Assembly: GCA_947038155.1 (NCBI GenBank)
Contig: CAMQVH010000007.1
Location: 62,001-126,000 of the forward strand
Reading direction: 5' to 3'
DNA length: 64,000 nt
Origin: an uncultured Bacteroides sp.
GTDB lineage: Bacteria > Bacteroidota > Bacteroidia > Bacteroidales > Bacteroidaceae
This document shows positions 15,505-24,626 of the stretch, in pieces. The notes below the pieces were generated by a model. That model was not told the DNA's origin. It saw only the letters and a list, made by a program, of their open reading frames with translations, and ran no database searches. Made by a program: the position numbers and the translations under genes. Each line of letters opens with the position of its first letter. Position 1 is the first letter of the stretch.

Positions 15505-16621
15505 TTATGACTCTTGTGAGGAAAATTCCATCAGATAGGCTTTGATAAAGCCATCTATCTTACCGTCCATCACACCGTTCACATCCGAAGTCTGATAGTT
15601 GGTACGATGATCCTTCACGCGACGGTCATCAAATACGTAGCTACGGATCTGGGAACCCCACTCGATCTTCTTCTTACCGGCTTCCACCTTTGCCTGTTCT
15701 GCCATGCGGTGCTGCAATTCCTTATCATACAAGATGGAACGTAGTTGACGCATTGCATTCTCACGGTTCTTCGGCTGGTCGCGGGTTTCGGTGTTTTCAA
15801 TCAGGATTTCTTCTTCCTCGCCAGTATAAGGATCTTTGTATTGATAACGCAAACGGACACCGGATTCTACCTTATTTACATTCTGTCCACCGGCACCACC
15901 GCTTCGGAAGGTATCCCAAGAGATACGTGCAGGTTCAATGTTCACTTCAATACTGTCATCTACCAGCGGAGTAACGAACACGGAAGCAAAGGAAGTCATC
16001 CGTTTACCTTGTGCATTGTATGGAGAAACACGAACCAAGCGGTGCACACCGTTCTCGCCCTTCAAATAACCGTATGCAAAACCACCTTCAAGATTGATAG
16101 TACAGGTTTTGATTCCGGCTTCGTCACCTTCCTGAAGGTTGGCAATGGTAGCTTTATAACCGTTCGTCTCGGCATAACGCAGATACATACGCATCAGCAT
16201 GGAAGCCCAGTCCTGACTTTCCGTACCACCGGCACCTGAATTGATTTTCAACACACAATCCATCTGGTCGGCTTCGTCACGAAGCATATTTTTGAGTTCG
16301 AGCGCTTCTACAGCTTCGTAAGCTTTCGCATAAGCTACGTCCACATCTTCCTCAGTCACCAACTCTTCCTTATAGAAATCAAAAGACAGTTCGAGTTCGT
16401 CTGCCAGCGTCTTGACTTCATTATAGCCGTCAATCCACTTTTGCAGGTCTTTCACCAATTTCATTTGAGCTTCGGCCTTCTTTTGGTCATCCCAAAATCC
16501 CGGAGCTTGTGTTCTCAGTTGTTCTTCTTCGACTTGAATTTTCTTCCCGTCGATGTCAAAGATACCTCCTCAGCGCATCAGTGCGCTCTTTCACGTCTTT
16601 AAGTTGTTCAATAGTAATCAT
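15505..16621 (-). CDS. prfB: peptide chain release factor 2, programmed +1 frameshift
   Basis: RF2 ends translation at UGA and UAA by triggering peptidyl-tRNA hydrolysis. The true gene is longer than the ORF-track 319-aa frame: a 21-codon ORF starting at the ATG at 16621 (MITIEQLKDVKERTDALRRYL) meets an in-frame UGA and continues after a +1 shift as DIDGKKIQVEEEQ, giving 371 aa. The catalytic GGQ is at about 244-246 in SGGAGGQNVNKVES. Ser at the position equivalent to E. coli residue 246 fits the high-activity form. The stop-codon recognition tripeptide reads SPY (199-201) where E. coli has SPF. A -7 box lies 44 bp upstream. Assignment is certain; the shift is autoregulatory by analogy with other bacteria. 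Confidence 0.97.
16555..16570 (-). promoter_or_regulatory. RF2 +1 programmed frameshift site
   Basis: Read on the minus strand: AGGAGG, three bases (TAT), then CTT TGA C. This is the classic arrangement, a Shine-Dalgarno-like stimulator, slippery CUU codon and UGA followed by C (a weak termination context). When RF2 is scarce the ribosome slips to UUU and enters the +1 frame at GAC. Bacteroides rarely rely on Shine-Dalgarno pairing for initiation, which makes the retained AGGAGG here notable. Confidence 0.95.
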
Positions 16622-16664
16622 TTGATTTACAATTTTATTATTTACAAATTTCAGATATCGGGTA

Positions 16665-16672
16665 CAAAGATA
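16665..16672 (-). promoter_or_regulatory. -7 box (TATCTTTG) for prfB
   Basis: TATCTTTG on the minus strand lies 44 bp upstream of the prfB ATG. The region about 20 nt further upstream is T-rich (TTTC) rather than an exact TTTG. Confidence 0.5.
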
Positions 16673-16705
16673 CGCAAAATTCCGCTACTAAAAAGAAACA
16701 ACAGA

Positions 16706-18517
16706 CTATGCGTTTTCTTCATACATCTTTTCTATCAAATCTTTATAGTTTTCCGAAACGACCGAACGTTTCAATTTCAACGTATTAGTCAGTTCCCCAC
16801 GCTCCATACTGAACGGTTCAGGAAGTAAAGTGAAACGCTTGATCTGCTCGTAATGCGCAAACTGCTGTTGCAAGGTCTCTATCCGTGCACGGAACAGACC
16901 GACAATCTTAGGATGCCGCAACAAATCAGCCATATCTTTGTATTCGATGCCCTTCTCCTTTGCATACTCTTTCACATATCCGTATACAGGAACAATCAGA
17001 GCAGAGACAAACTTACGCCGATCGGCAATAATGGCAATCTGGTCGATATACCGGTCGATGACCAGTTTCGTTTCCAAAGCCTGCGGAGCAATATACTTGC
17101 CATTCGATGTCTTGAACAAATCCTTGATACGTTCCATCAGGAAAAGCTGACCATTCTTGAAATAACCCGCATCCCCCGTGTGAAACCATCCATCGGCATC
17201 AATGGCAGCAGCCGTAGCTTCCGCTTTCTTATAATATCCTTTTGTGATAGTCTTACCGCGAAGCAGGATTTCATTATCCTCACCTATCTTCACTTCAATC
17301 CCGGGTAATACGACACCTACCGAACCGATGTCATAGCCTACGGGCAACGTACAGGATACAGTAGCCGTAGATTCTGTCAACCCATATCCAACCACCATAT
17401 TGATGCCTACCGAATGGACGAATTCATTGATTTCATCGGGCACAGCAGCACCGGCAGTAGGGAAAAAGTTACCATTCTCAATGCCAATAGTCTTCTTCAG
17501 TAAAGAATAGATGGTCTTTTCGTAAAACTTATATTTCAACTGATTCATCATCGGCGGAGTCTTGCCCTGACGCAGATAATCCAGATTATGGATTTTACCT
17601 ACCCGGATAGCATCCAGCATCAGTGCTTTCTTCAACCCTGTTGTTTCGTTTATTTTCTCCTGTACGCCTGCATACACTTTCTCCCAGAAACGGGGAACAC
17701 TACACATCAGTGTCGGACGGATTTCCTTAATAGTCGTCTGAATATCCGCCGGACGGAGATTGATACAAATCTGCACCCCCTTATGGATACAAAAATAACA
17801 CCATGCTTTCTCAAACACGTGTGTCAAGGGGAGGAAATTCATAGACACATCCTTATCCGACATCGTTGTCAAACGGTCATCGTGTGTATGAAACTGTTCC
17901 AAATAGCAGGAATGATGAAGCATGACGCCCTTCGGTTCACCCGTTGTGCCGGATGTATAGAGAATGTTTGCCAAATCATCGTATGAAGCCCGTTCGGTAC
18001 GCTCTTCTACCGTATTATTATGAGGCAGCCCCTCTCCCAACGCCATAAACTCGTCAAAATAGATAGAGGATACATCACGAGGATCCTTCACCACCGAACG
18101 GTCAAAAATAATCAGCTGTTGCAGGGAAGTACAGAAACCGAAGATACTGAAAGCAGCATCATACTGGAATTGCTCACCTACAAAAAGATAACGTATTTGT
18201 GCATCATTGATAATATATTGCGCTTGTGCCGGAGAGCTGGTTGCATAGAACGGAATTGTAACAACCCGATTGGCAAACGCACCAAAGTCTACATAAAACC
18301 ATTCAGGTTTATTCTGCGAAAAGATTCCGATATTTTCTTGTTCCTCTACTCCCAGTGCCACAAGTGCGTTGGCCGCTTGCCTCACTGTCCCGGAGAATTG
18401 ATTCCAAGTAATCGGAATCCATTGTGCCGTCTCATAGTCGCGATATCTCAGAGCTACCTTGTTGCCATATTTTTCAGCCTGACGATGGACTAAGACAGAT
18501 AAATGATGATAAGTCAT
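16706..18517 (-). CDS. long-chain fatty-acid-CoA ligase (AMP-binding family)
   Basis: A 603-aa ANL-superfamily adenylating enzyme that activates fatty acids with ATP and CoA. Motifs in order: P-loop 'ILYTSGTTGEPKGVML' (about 186-201), 'NFLPLTHVFEKAW', 'VVGYGLTEST' (adenine-binding), 'GWFHTGDAGYF', and 'RIKDLFKTSNGKYIAP' with the C-terminal hinge and catalytic Lys region. The length and 'TLMCSVPRFWEKVYAG' block match bacterial long-chain acyl-CoA synthetases of the FadD/FAA type. No signal peptide; cytoplasmic or peripheral on the inner membrane. Monocistronic, with a -7 box 25 bp upstream. Confidence 0.92.
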   Translation of the reverse strand: MTYHHLSVLVHRQAEKYGNKVALRYRDYETAQWIPITWNQFSGTVRQAANALVALGVEEQENIGIFSQNKPEWFYVDFGAFANRVVTIPFYATSSPAQAQYIINDAQIRYLFVGEQFQYDAAFSIFGFCTSLQQLIIFDRSVVKDPRDVSSIYFDEFMALGEGLPHNNTVEERTERASYDDLANILYTSGTTGEPKGVMLHHSCYLEQFHTHDDRLTTMSDKDVSMNFLPLTHVFEKAWCYFCIHKGVQICINLRPADIQTTIKEIRPTLMCSVPRFWEKVYAGVQEKINETTGLKKALMLDAIRVGKIHNLDYLRQGKTPPMMNQLKYKFYEKTIYSLLKKTIGIENGNFFPTAGAAVPDEINEFVHSVGINMVVGYGLTESTATVSCTLPVGYDIGSVGVVLPGIEVKIGEDNEILLRGKTITKGYYKKAEATAAAIDADGWFHTGDAGYFKNGQLFLMERIKDLFKTSNGKYIAPQALETKLVIDRYIDQIAIIADRRKFVSALIVPVYGYVKEYAKEKGIEYKDMADLLRHPKIVGLFRARIETLQQQFAHYEQIKRFTLLPEPFSMERGELTNTLKLKRSVVSENYKDLIEKMYEENA

Positions 18518-18542
18518 ACTCTTTGTATTAGTAAATATGGCG

Positions 18543-18550
18543 CAAAGGTA
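18543..18550 (-). promoter_or_regulatory. -7 box (TACCTTTG) for the acyl-CoA ligase
   Basis: TACCTTTG on the minus strand, 25 bp from the start codon; a TTTG occurs 24 nt further upstream, slightly beyond the normal spacing. Confidence 0.45.
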
Positions 18551-18677
18551 TTGGTTTTATTTGAAACTATTGCTCAAAATTAGTCAGAAGTTTTAGTTTC
18601 ATGGTTTGAATAAAAGGGAAATAGAAACGGAAGAATTGCGTTTAAAGATTCATTCAGAATGCATATCTCAAACGACC

Positions 18678-19400
18678 TTAGACAGATTCCATTTCAGTAC
18701 AAGTCACTACAGGATGCTCCTTGCTTTTGAAGTCCACACGAAGTCTGCGCATATAGTCCGGTCGAGCCTCTTCGCCGGCAGGCTTCAACGCCTCAATGAA
18801 AGGGGTGATTTCGAGCTTTCGATATGCCTTGCAGTGATATACTGCCGTTGTGTCCGAGGGATGTATCTCCACATCAAACTTCTCTTTAGCCACCAACACG
18901 ACTTCCAACTGTTCTCTTCGGCGCCAAGCATTTATAATAGGATGGAATTCGGATATATGCCGTTCAATTAAATATTGTTTTCCTTTTTCTGTGAGCCATA
19001 CGGTGGCACTGACTGAGGCACTGTCTCTACGAATGACATTATATGTTATTAGACTGGCGTCCCGATAGCGAATCATGCACGAGTCGCATCCGTGACATTC
19101 GTATGTCTCGCCCATATAATTACCGTTTACAATCCACACATTACTGATGGGAGTTTCCGTACCTCCCGGAAGAGGATGGGTGACATGCGGATATTTGCCC
19201 CCGAGAGGCAAGGTAACTTTACCTGTCTGCAAAACAAGAGCATACAACTCCTTATAAGGCTCGAGATGATTGCGGACTACGCGTTCCACATCAGCGTAGT
19301 TGCCACCACTACAGGCCGTGCAAAAGCATATCACAGCCATAGCAAACACTCCAACAGTGACAATACTTCGTGAAATAATATTAGATAGCATGTTAAGCAT
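18678..19400 (-). CDS. lipoprotein of unknown function
   Basis: I choose the ATG at 19400 (MLNMLSNIISRSIVTVG), giving 240 aa with a lipoprotein signal ending CFCTAC; the ORF track's 19469 start would place 23 extra hydrophobic residues in front and overlap an inverted repeat. The mature part has 'GGTETPISNVWIVNGNYMGE', a CHGCDSC motif (two CxxC-like cysteines) and a C-terminal 'LEITPFIEALKPAGEE'. I do not recognise a family. It lies downstream of the GH18 utilisation locus in the same orientation but is separated from it by an inverted repeat, so co-transcription is uncertain. Confidence 0.65.
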   Translation of the reverse strand: MLNMLSNIISRSIVTVGVFAMAVICFCTACSGGNYADVERVVRNHLEPYKELYALVLQTGKVTLPLGGKYPHVTHPLPGGTETPISNVWIVNGNYMGETYECHGCDSCMIRYRDASLITYNVIRRDSASVSATVWLTEKGKQYLIERHISEFHPIINAWRRREQLEVVLVAKEKFDVEIHPSDTTAVYHCKAYRKLEITPFIEALKPAGEEARPDYMRRLRVDFKSKEHPVVTCTEMESV

Positions 19401-19448
19401 ATAGTCAAGCATATAGTCAGGAATAAACAAGTAATCAATAATAAAAAG

Positions 19449-19529
19449 GAAAGAACACAAACTGCACAAGTTATATTAGAAAATAGGGGAATTCTCAGAA
19501 TACCTGACCTATGCAATTTGTGTTCTTTC
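19449..19529. repeat. 18-bp imperfect inverted repeat after the PUL
   Basis: GAAAGAACACAAACTGCA pairs with TGCAATTTGTGTTCTTTC across a 45-nt interval (16 of 18 positions). It lies 13 bp past the stop of the last DUF1735 gene and could act as the PUL terminator in the minus direction. Confidence 0.5.
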
Positions 19530-19541
19530 TATCACTCTACA

Positions 19542-20525
19542 CTACTTGATAAAGGTAATCTCGTAGATATCCGGTCCTGTACCACCGCTGGTTGTCAACA
19601 TTTCATCAAACTTGAGGGCATGCATATTAACGGGCTCCTTGAACTTCATATATATAACGCCATTGTTATTTCTGACAAATTTACCATACGAAATGAATCC
19701 GCTGCCTTCATCCACATACACGTTCATACTTCCAAGCTTGTAGCTATTAGTAACAACATCGATTCTGACTCCCAGTATTCTGGTAGGCTCTGAGAAAGTC
19801 ATTGTCAGGTAATCACTTTTTTTGCCGGGATACCACGTAGTCCCCGAACGGTTTCCATCATACAGACATTCCAGCCTATTGGTTTTGCTTGACTCAAAAA
19901 GAACATTGTTGTTGAAATACTCTCCTTCAATCTCATCATTAGACGGATCAATATTATCCTTTTCCAACCTGAGACTCATCTCTATCAACACGTTATAGTA
20001 CTGCCCCGATATTTTCACTCCACTGATAGCATCTACAAATTCCAAACATAGCGGGAGAACATATCCCGGCATTGCATTCAATACATCCGGCTTGGTGATA
20101 TCCAAAGCGATTGTCCCCTCTCTGCTTCCGGCGGTTATGATGGCATCAGCCAGTTCGAATGCTTCGTCCGGCAACTCTGCCAAAGTATGTCCTTCCAACA
20201 AATCGAGATCCTTTCTAAGACGTACCTTGACATCTTGATCCAAAGCCTTTTTCAATTTTACATTAAAGGTGAACTCAGTCCCTTCGGTTATCGTAGTCTG
20301 TGTCCCATCACTCTTGGCATTCAGTTTCATCACAGTCTTACCCTCCAGATACAAAATATTGGAAGGATCAAACGGAAACTCCTCTGGAATATCCACAAAT
20401 ACATAGTTTGCATCAAGCTGATAAGCCAAATCCTGGCTTACCACTTCTCCCTGATTGTCATCGCTACAGGCCGAAAAAAGAGCTACAGCCGACAACAAAT
20501 ACAGCAATTGAATTATTTTTTTCAT
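19542..20525 (-). CDS. PUL surface lipoprotein: DUF1735 plus F5/8-type C-terminal domain
   Basis: The 327-aa product has a lipoprotein signal (SAVALFSAC, Cys20). Residues about 35-185 form a DUF1735 (BT_3987 N-terminal type) domain, 'TEFTFNVKLKKALDQDVKVRL' to 'YVLPLCLEFVDAISGVKISG'. Residues about 205-327 resemble a discoidin/F5-8 type C or CBM32-like beta-sandwich ('CLYDGNRSGTTWYPGKKSDYLTM', 'TRILGVRIDVV', terminal 'YEITFIK'). Last gene of the PUL operon; probably a surface glycan-binding protein that presents host glycans to the GH18 enzyme and the SusCD transporter. Ligand inferred from context only. Confidence 0.78.
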   Translation of the reverse strand: MKKIIQLLYLLSAVALFSACSDDNQGEVVSQDLAYQLDANYVFVDIPEEFPFDPSNILYLEGKTVMKLNAKSDGTQTTITEGTEFTFNVKLKKALDQDVKVRLRKDLDLLEGHTLAELPDEAFELADAIITAGSREGTIALDITKPDVLNAMPGYVLPLCLEFVDAISGVKISGQYYNVLIEMSLRLEKDNIDPSNDEIEGEYFNNNVLFESSKTNRLECLYDGNRSGTTWYPGKKSDYLTMTFSEPTRILGVRIDVVTNSYKLGSMNVYVDEGSGFISYGKFVRNNNGVIYMKFKEPVNMHALKFDEMLTTSGGTGPDIYEITFIK

Positions 20526-20565
20526 TTGTCTTGATTTTTAATTGATTACACAAACAGAAGACTTA

Positions 20566-21831
20566 TCATTCGATTTCTTCTTCGGAATTTTCCGGCTCTA
20601 TAATAACCAAATCTTCCGATGGAAATTTCACATTGTCTACATACTGCATCGCAGGAGGATCTTCGTCCCATATACCCAACGTAGCGAAGTCTGAGAATTC
20701 CCAATTGCCGGTCAACTCTTCCATTTTATCATCTGCCACCCTTGTGAAAGGCATATACATAATCAGACCGGACTCTGCCGACGGATCGAGAGGCAGATAC
20801 TCCTTGTCTATGATTTCGCCTTCGGTCAACGCCCTGTTCCACATACGCGCTTCGCGGAGGTAGACACCGGAGTATTTGGTATTACCGATATACAAGCAAC
20901 ACTTGGGGTCGTCAGAGAAAGCGATGGGCGAAGTCGGGAACGTTTTCTGCAACTCTCCGTTCACATAAACCGATACGGTGGAAGCATCTCTGTGGACAAA
21001 AGTAATATGCAACCATCTATTATTAGACAGAGACTTTTGAGTGAAAGTTTCCTCTCCGTCGCGCCCGTTCTTAACCTGTATGCCCCGCTGACGTTCAATA
21101 CGGGTATAGAAATTGCCCGCACCGTTTTGGATGGACATAACCGTCCAGTTACCATCCCTATTAGGCAAGTTCCTATAGTACATGCTCACCTGCATGGTCC
21201 AATTAAACATAGGATCTTTTCTGATTTCCTCATTAGGTACCAGTGCGATACTTCCTCCACGTCTGAATTGTCCAACAGAAGTGATTATCTCACGGTTCAG
21301 ACGGATGAGGGTAGACCTCGGCGAACTCAATATCTTATATTGGGAAGCAGCAGTCACACTTACCGGCACGGCCAAACGCTTAAAAGGAGGATATTTGGTC
21401 TCATCCAATTTCGGAATCCTCACCTCCACACTGGCGTTGTACTTTCCAGGCTCGATGGTCACCACGGCTTTTCCATGCGTTTCTTTCGTTTTTTTGGCAT
21501 CCTCGCTATCTTTAGTGACGAACACAAAATCTTCTGCCGCCAAAGCTTCCATCGACAGACCAGCCTCGGCATTATATGCCGCCAACATTTCCTCATCCAA
21601 CTCTATGGTCACTTCCACCGGTTTGTCAGCCAAATTAGCCAATCGGGGAGTGATTACAGCACTGGCACCCTCATTGGTCACTACCACTGAAATTACGCCA
21701 TTACTGGTGGAGTTGCCCATATAAACCGCATTGCCGGTACCTTCTCCTTCACCGGTGACCATATCGCAAGCGGTAAAAAGTCCTAAGGACAGAACTACTA
21801 ACGCTATATATTTTTTCATTTTATGCTTCAT
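20566..21831 (-). CDS. PUL surface lipoprotein: DUF1735 plus LamG-like domain
   Basis: A 421-aa lipoprotein (SLGLFTAC; a second Met four codons downstream is an equally good start). Residues about 40-185 are DUF1735-like ('NGVISVVVTNEGASAVITPRL' with 'PVEVTIELDEEMLAAYN'), and about 195-390 form a concanavalin/LamG-type jelly roll: 'MFNWTMQVSMYYRN', 'NNRWLHITFVHRDASTVSVYVNGEL', 'LYIGNTKYSGVYLREARMWNRALTEGEI'. It lies 17 bp after the GH18 gene. Equivalent two-domain lipoproteins accompany GH18 genes in N-glycan loci of Bacteroides; a glycan-binding role is likely. Confidence 0.8.
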   Translation of the reverse strand: MKHKMKKYIALVVLSLGLFTACDMVTGEGEGTGNAVYMGNSTSNGVISVVVTNEGASAVITPRLANLADKPVEVTIELDEEMLAAYNAEAGLSMEALAAEDFVFVTKDSEDAKKTKETHGKAVVTIEPGKYNASVEVRIPKLDETKYPPFKRLAVPVSVTAASQYKILSSPRSTLIRLNREIITSVGQFRRGGSIALVPNEEIRKDPMFNWTMQVSMYYRNLPNRDGNWTVMSIQNGAGNFYTRIERQRGIQVKNGRDGEETFTQKSLSNNRWLHITFVHRDASTVSVYVNGELQKTFPTSPIAFSDDPKCCLYIGNTKYSGVYLREARMWNRALTEGEIIDKEYLPLDPSAESGLIMYMPFTRVADDKMEELTGNWEFSDFATLGIWDEDPPAMQYVDNVKFPSEDLVIIEPENSEEEIE

Positions 21832-21847
21832 TTTATAACGTGATTAT

Positions 21848-22966
21848 TTACTTAATAGGAGGATTCATGATAGAAATCGCCTTCCGTACGTTACGATACT
21901 CATTCTTCTCGGCTGCATCCGCATTGATGTGATAAGCACCGATTCCACCGGCCACACCGTCAAGGGTATTCACTATGAAATCCGCATAGCGAGTAAAATT
22001 CCCTTGGTTTGCGACGGCATTTTCAAATGTCTCCGTATAAATAATCCGGTCTTTCACATCGTTTCCCAAACGCTCGGTTATCCGAGACGGCCAAGAAGAG
22101 TAACCACCATGATAAGATTGTGCCACAAAGTAAGAGAAAAGACCTTTCATACTCGGAGACAGCCAATGAATTGAACCATTAATATTCAGTATTCTCTCTT
22201 TGCCGTCCTTGGCCTCCAGTTCGTCCAGACCATCGCGCAACGCTTGAAAGAAGAAGTTCTCATAATCTTTATTGCTATCTTGGCTACAAGAAATAATGGG
22301 CATTTCCTTACTCCATGGTTCTCCCTGATTCCAGTTTCCACAGTGCATTCCTCCCCAAGGAGAGGCATAAGAAGGTTCATAGTCGATATCAAAGCCGTCG
22401 TATCCATACTTGGCTATGGAATCGAGGATGGCATCGGCATATTGCTGGATTCCGGTATACGGGTCTTCAGACCATCCCCCGACAGGTTTGTTTTGGAGCC
22501 CGTTGCCTACCTCCTCAACAATCCATCCGACTATCACCTTGGTGCCTTTCTTCTGTACCTCTTTCATCTGTTTCAACCGATTGTCGCTAATATGGAAACA
22601 ATTTCCCCAAATGGAGACAATATCCATACTGTCGGGAAGCAGCGTCAAATTGAAATATTCACCCGGAGCGGTCTCATCCCATGCGTTAAACCATCCGAAC
22701 ATCACCGGATGCTTGGTCTTTTTATACTCCCTCAAATCTGCAAGATAGAGTTCATAGAGGCGTTCGTTCTCCTTGGCTATTCGTACGGAGTCCTCATAAT
22801 TCTGTCGCTTCTGCTCATCTTCTTCCGCCCATTTATCCTTATCACGCTTGTTGTACAAATCTTCCACAGCCTGTTTTTCCAAGTCGATGGTCTCTACATC
22901 AGTGCAGGCAAACATACAACCCGCTATAAGCGATAGAGCAAGCCATATTTTTATGCTATTCATCAT
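21848..22966 (-). CDS. GH18 endo-beta-N-acetylglucosaminidase-like lipoprotein
   Basis: The 372-aa protein has a lipoprotein signal (SLIAGCMFAC, Cys21), a charged helical spacer (35-85) and a GH18 TIM barrel. The catalytic strand reads DGFDIDYE (190-197), a full DxxDxDxE signature with Glu197 as acid and Asp195 orienting the substrate acetamido group, so it should be active. 'PVMFGWFNAWDET' and 'GGYSSWPSRITERLG' fit endo-beta-N-acetylglucosaminidases that release N-glycans by cutting within the chitobiose core, rather than chitinases. It follows SusD by 19 bp. Surface location is expected from the lipobox. Confidence 0.88.
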   Translation of the reverse strand: MMNSIKIWLALSLIAGCMFACTDVETIDLEKQAVEDLYNKRDKDKWAEEDEQKRQNYEDSVRIAKENERLYELYLADLREYKKTKHPVMFGWFNAWDETAPGEYFNLTLLPDSMDIVSIWGNCFHISDNRLKQMKEVQKKGTKVIVGWIVEEVGNGLQNKPVGGWSEDPYTGIQQYADAILDSIAKYGYDGFDIDYEPSYASPWGGMHCGNWNQGEPWSKEMPIISCSQDSNKDYENFFFQALRDGLDELEAKDGKERILNINGSIHWLSPSMKGLFSYFVAQSYHGGYSSWPSRITERLGNDVKDRIIYTETFENAVANQGNFTRYADFIVNTLDGVAGGIGAYHINADAAEKNEYRNVRKAISIMNPPIK

Positions 22967-22985
22967 TTCTGTATGTATTTAAGAG

Positions 22986-24605
22986 TTAATTTTTTACTTT
23001 TTTATCCCACCATACATTTACGGCGGCATTGTCTACACCACCCAAATACTGCTGGATGGCTTTTGTCAGGTTCTCATTATTGAGTTTGTATTCATCTTCC
23101 GGATAGGGGATACGACGCACTCCATCCTTGTATCCGTCGGTTGTCTTCACACCGGCATTAGTAAGATTGAGCACCGGAGGAATCTGACGCGGATATCCTG
23201 TACGTCTCCATTCGCTCCACGCCTCTTGTCCATCGGGGAAAAGGGCAAGATATTTCTGCGTGATGATGCGTTCCAACTTCTTCTCCATTTCGTCTTCTTC
23301 CACCCACTTCACGGTAATATTGCTGGGAGCCGCATGATTATAGGCAGCCTCCTTCATATCCTTGAAATCTGCCGGAGAAGCGGTACTGTTCAAATAACTG
23401 CCCAAGCTTACCTTACACTCCTCAAACGATTTCTGGATGCCCGATTCATAGAAATACTTAGCACTTCCGCCTCCCATATTGAAACCGGCCAGCACACCTT
23501 CGGCACGCAGGAAGTCTACTTCCGAAGCTCTCATCCAGTAGACAGGATCTTCCTCTTGAATGTTGGGCAAAGATGCCGCGTCATAGGTGTTTGCAGTAAC
23601 CGGCATACCAGCACGCACCGCAGATGCTCCATTATTTTGGAAATAGGTAGCAATACGCGGATCATTATACCCTTTCAAGTAAGATTGAATAGTGGCTCCC
23701 ATGCGGCTGTCATTATATTGTCCGGGATTAGCAATCTGGAACATAGGGTTTCTGATTTCAAAATTGGCACCTTTATGCATTTTCGCCATATCATCTACGC
23801 TTTCCATCACACCCAGCGGGTTTGTAACAGCCATTTCAGCATATTTGCGAGCCAATTCTTCATCGGCATAGCGCACGCGGATAGCCAAACGTAACATCAA
23901 AGAGTTGGCAAAACGTATCCACTTCGCCACATTGCCTTCGTACACCATGTCCGAAGCCAAAGGAACAACAGCACCGCCTCTCATGTAGAAATCGTAAAGA
24001 ATCTGAACCGCTTCATCCAATTCTTCAAAGAACGAATGATACACCGCTTCCTGCGAATCGTATTCCACAGTGAACGAACCACTTCCCGCCTTTGAGTAAG
24101 GGATAGGGCCATACTTATCGGCAGAACGGTGCAACCCCATAATTTTAGCAATCTGTACAATAGCATACAATTCTCTATTAGGATTATCACCATTCAGATT
24201 GATTTTCTTCAACTGAATCCAGGGAGTAAAGATCTTAGACGTAGCATAATCAAACATATGATTTGTCCGATTTACATGGAAAAAGAACGTAGTGGGATTA
24301 GCTCCTTCTTCCCATTTGTTGTCGCGCGGGGAGAAGTAGCCCACCCATGAGTCGCCACAAAGATTGATGGATACCTGATATGCATTAACCTCAGCTGTAT
24401 TGTCTGTTTTTAAAGGCACAGGAATGACGTGTTTTTCCAAGTTAGGCACATAAGCACCATTGAGCACACCGTCCAACTGTTCCATTTCCGTGTCGGAGTA
24501 ATACGGGTTCTTATTGATTTCTTCAAATTCCGAGCATGAGGTAATTGCCATGAGTTCCGCGCATGCCAATAGTACCCCTGTTATCTTTTTTATTTGTAAT
24601 TTCAT
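22986..24605 (-). CDS. SusD-like glycan-binding lipoprotein (SusD-like_2 type)
   Basis: A 539-aa lipoprotein (Cys24 in MAITSC) of the SusD/RagB superfamily. 'FEEINKNPYYSDTEMEQLDGVL' near the N-terminus and helical TPR-like blocks such as 'ELYAIVQIAKIMGLHRSADKYGPIPYSKAG' identify the SusD-like_2 branch (PF12771 type). The C-terminal 'QKYLALFPDGQEAWSEWRRTGYPR' is the common SusD end block, with 'RRIPYPEDEYKLN' following. It forms the lid on the SusC channel in characterised pairs. 21 bp downstream of susC. Confidence 0.93.
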   Translation of the reverse strand: MKLQIKKITGVLLACAELMAITSCSEFEEINKNPYYSDTEMEQLDGVLNGAYVPNLEKHVIPVPLKTDNTAEVNAYQVSINLCGDSWVGYFSPRDNKWEEGANPTTFFFHVNRTNHMFDYATSKIFTPWIQLKKINLNGDNPNRELYAIVQIAKIMGLHRSADKYGPIPYSKAGSGSFTVEYDSQEAVYHSFFEELDEAVQILYDFYMRGGAVVPLASDMVYEGNVAKWIRFANSLMLRLAIRVRYADEELARKYAEMAVTNPLGVMESVDDMAKMHKGANFEIRNPMFQIANPGQYNDSRMGATIQSYLKGYNDPRIATYFQNNGASAVRAGMPVTANTYDAASLPNIQEEDPVYWMRASEVDFLRAEGVLAGFNMGGGSAKYFYESGIQKSFEECKVSLGSYLNSTASPADFKDMKEAAYNHAAPSNITVKWVEEDEMEKKLERIITQKYLALFPDGQEAWSEWRRTGYPRQIPPVLNLTNAGVKTTDGYKDGVRRIPYPEDEYKLNNENLTKAIQQYLGGVDNAAVNVWWDKKVKN

Positions 24606-24626
24606 AAATCTGAATATATTTAGTTG

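Noticed and set aside
20992-21724. Plus-strand ORFs of 232 and 180 aa opposite the DUF1735/LamG gene
   Set aside because: Shadows of a clear lipoprotein gene in a tight PUL operon.
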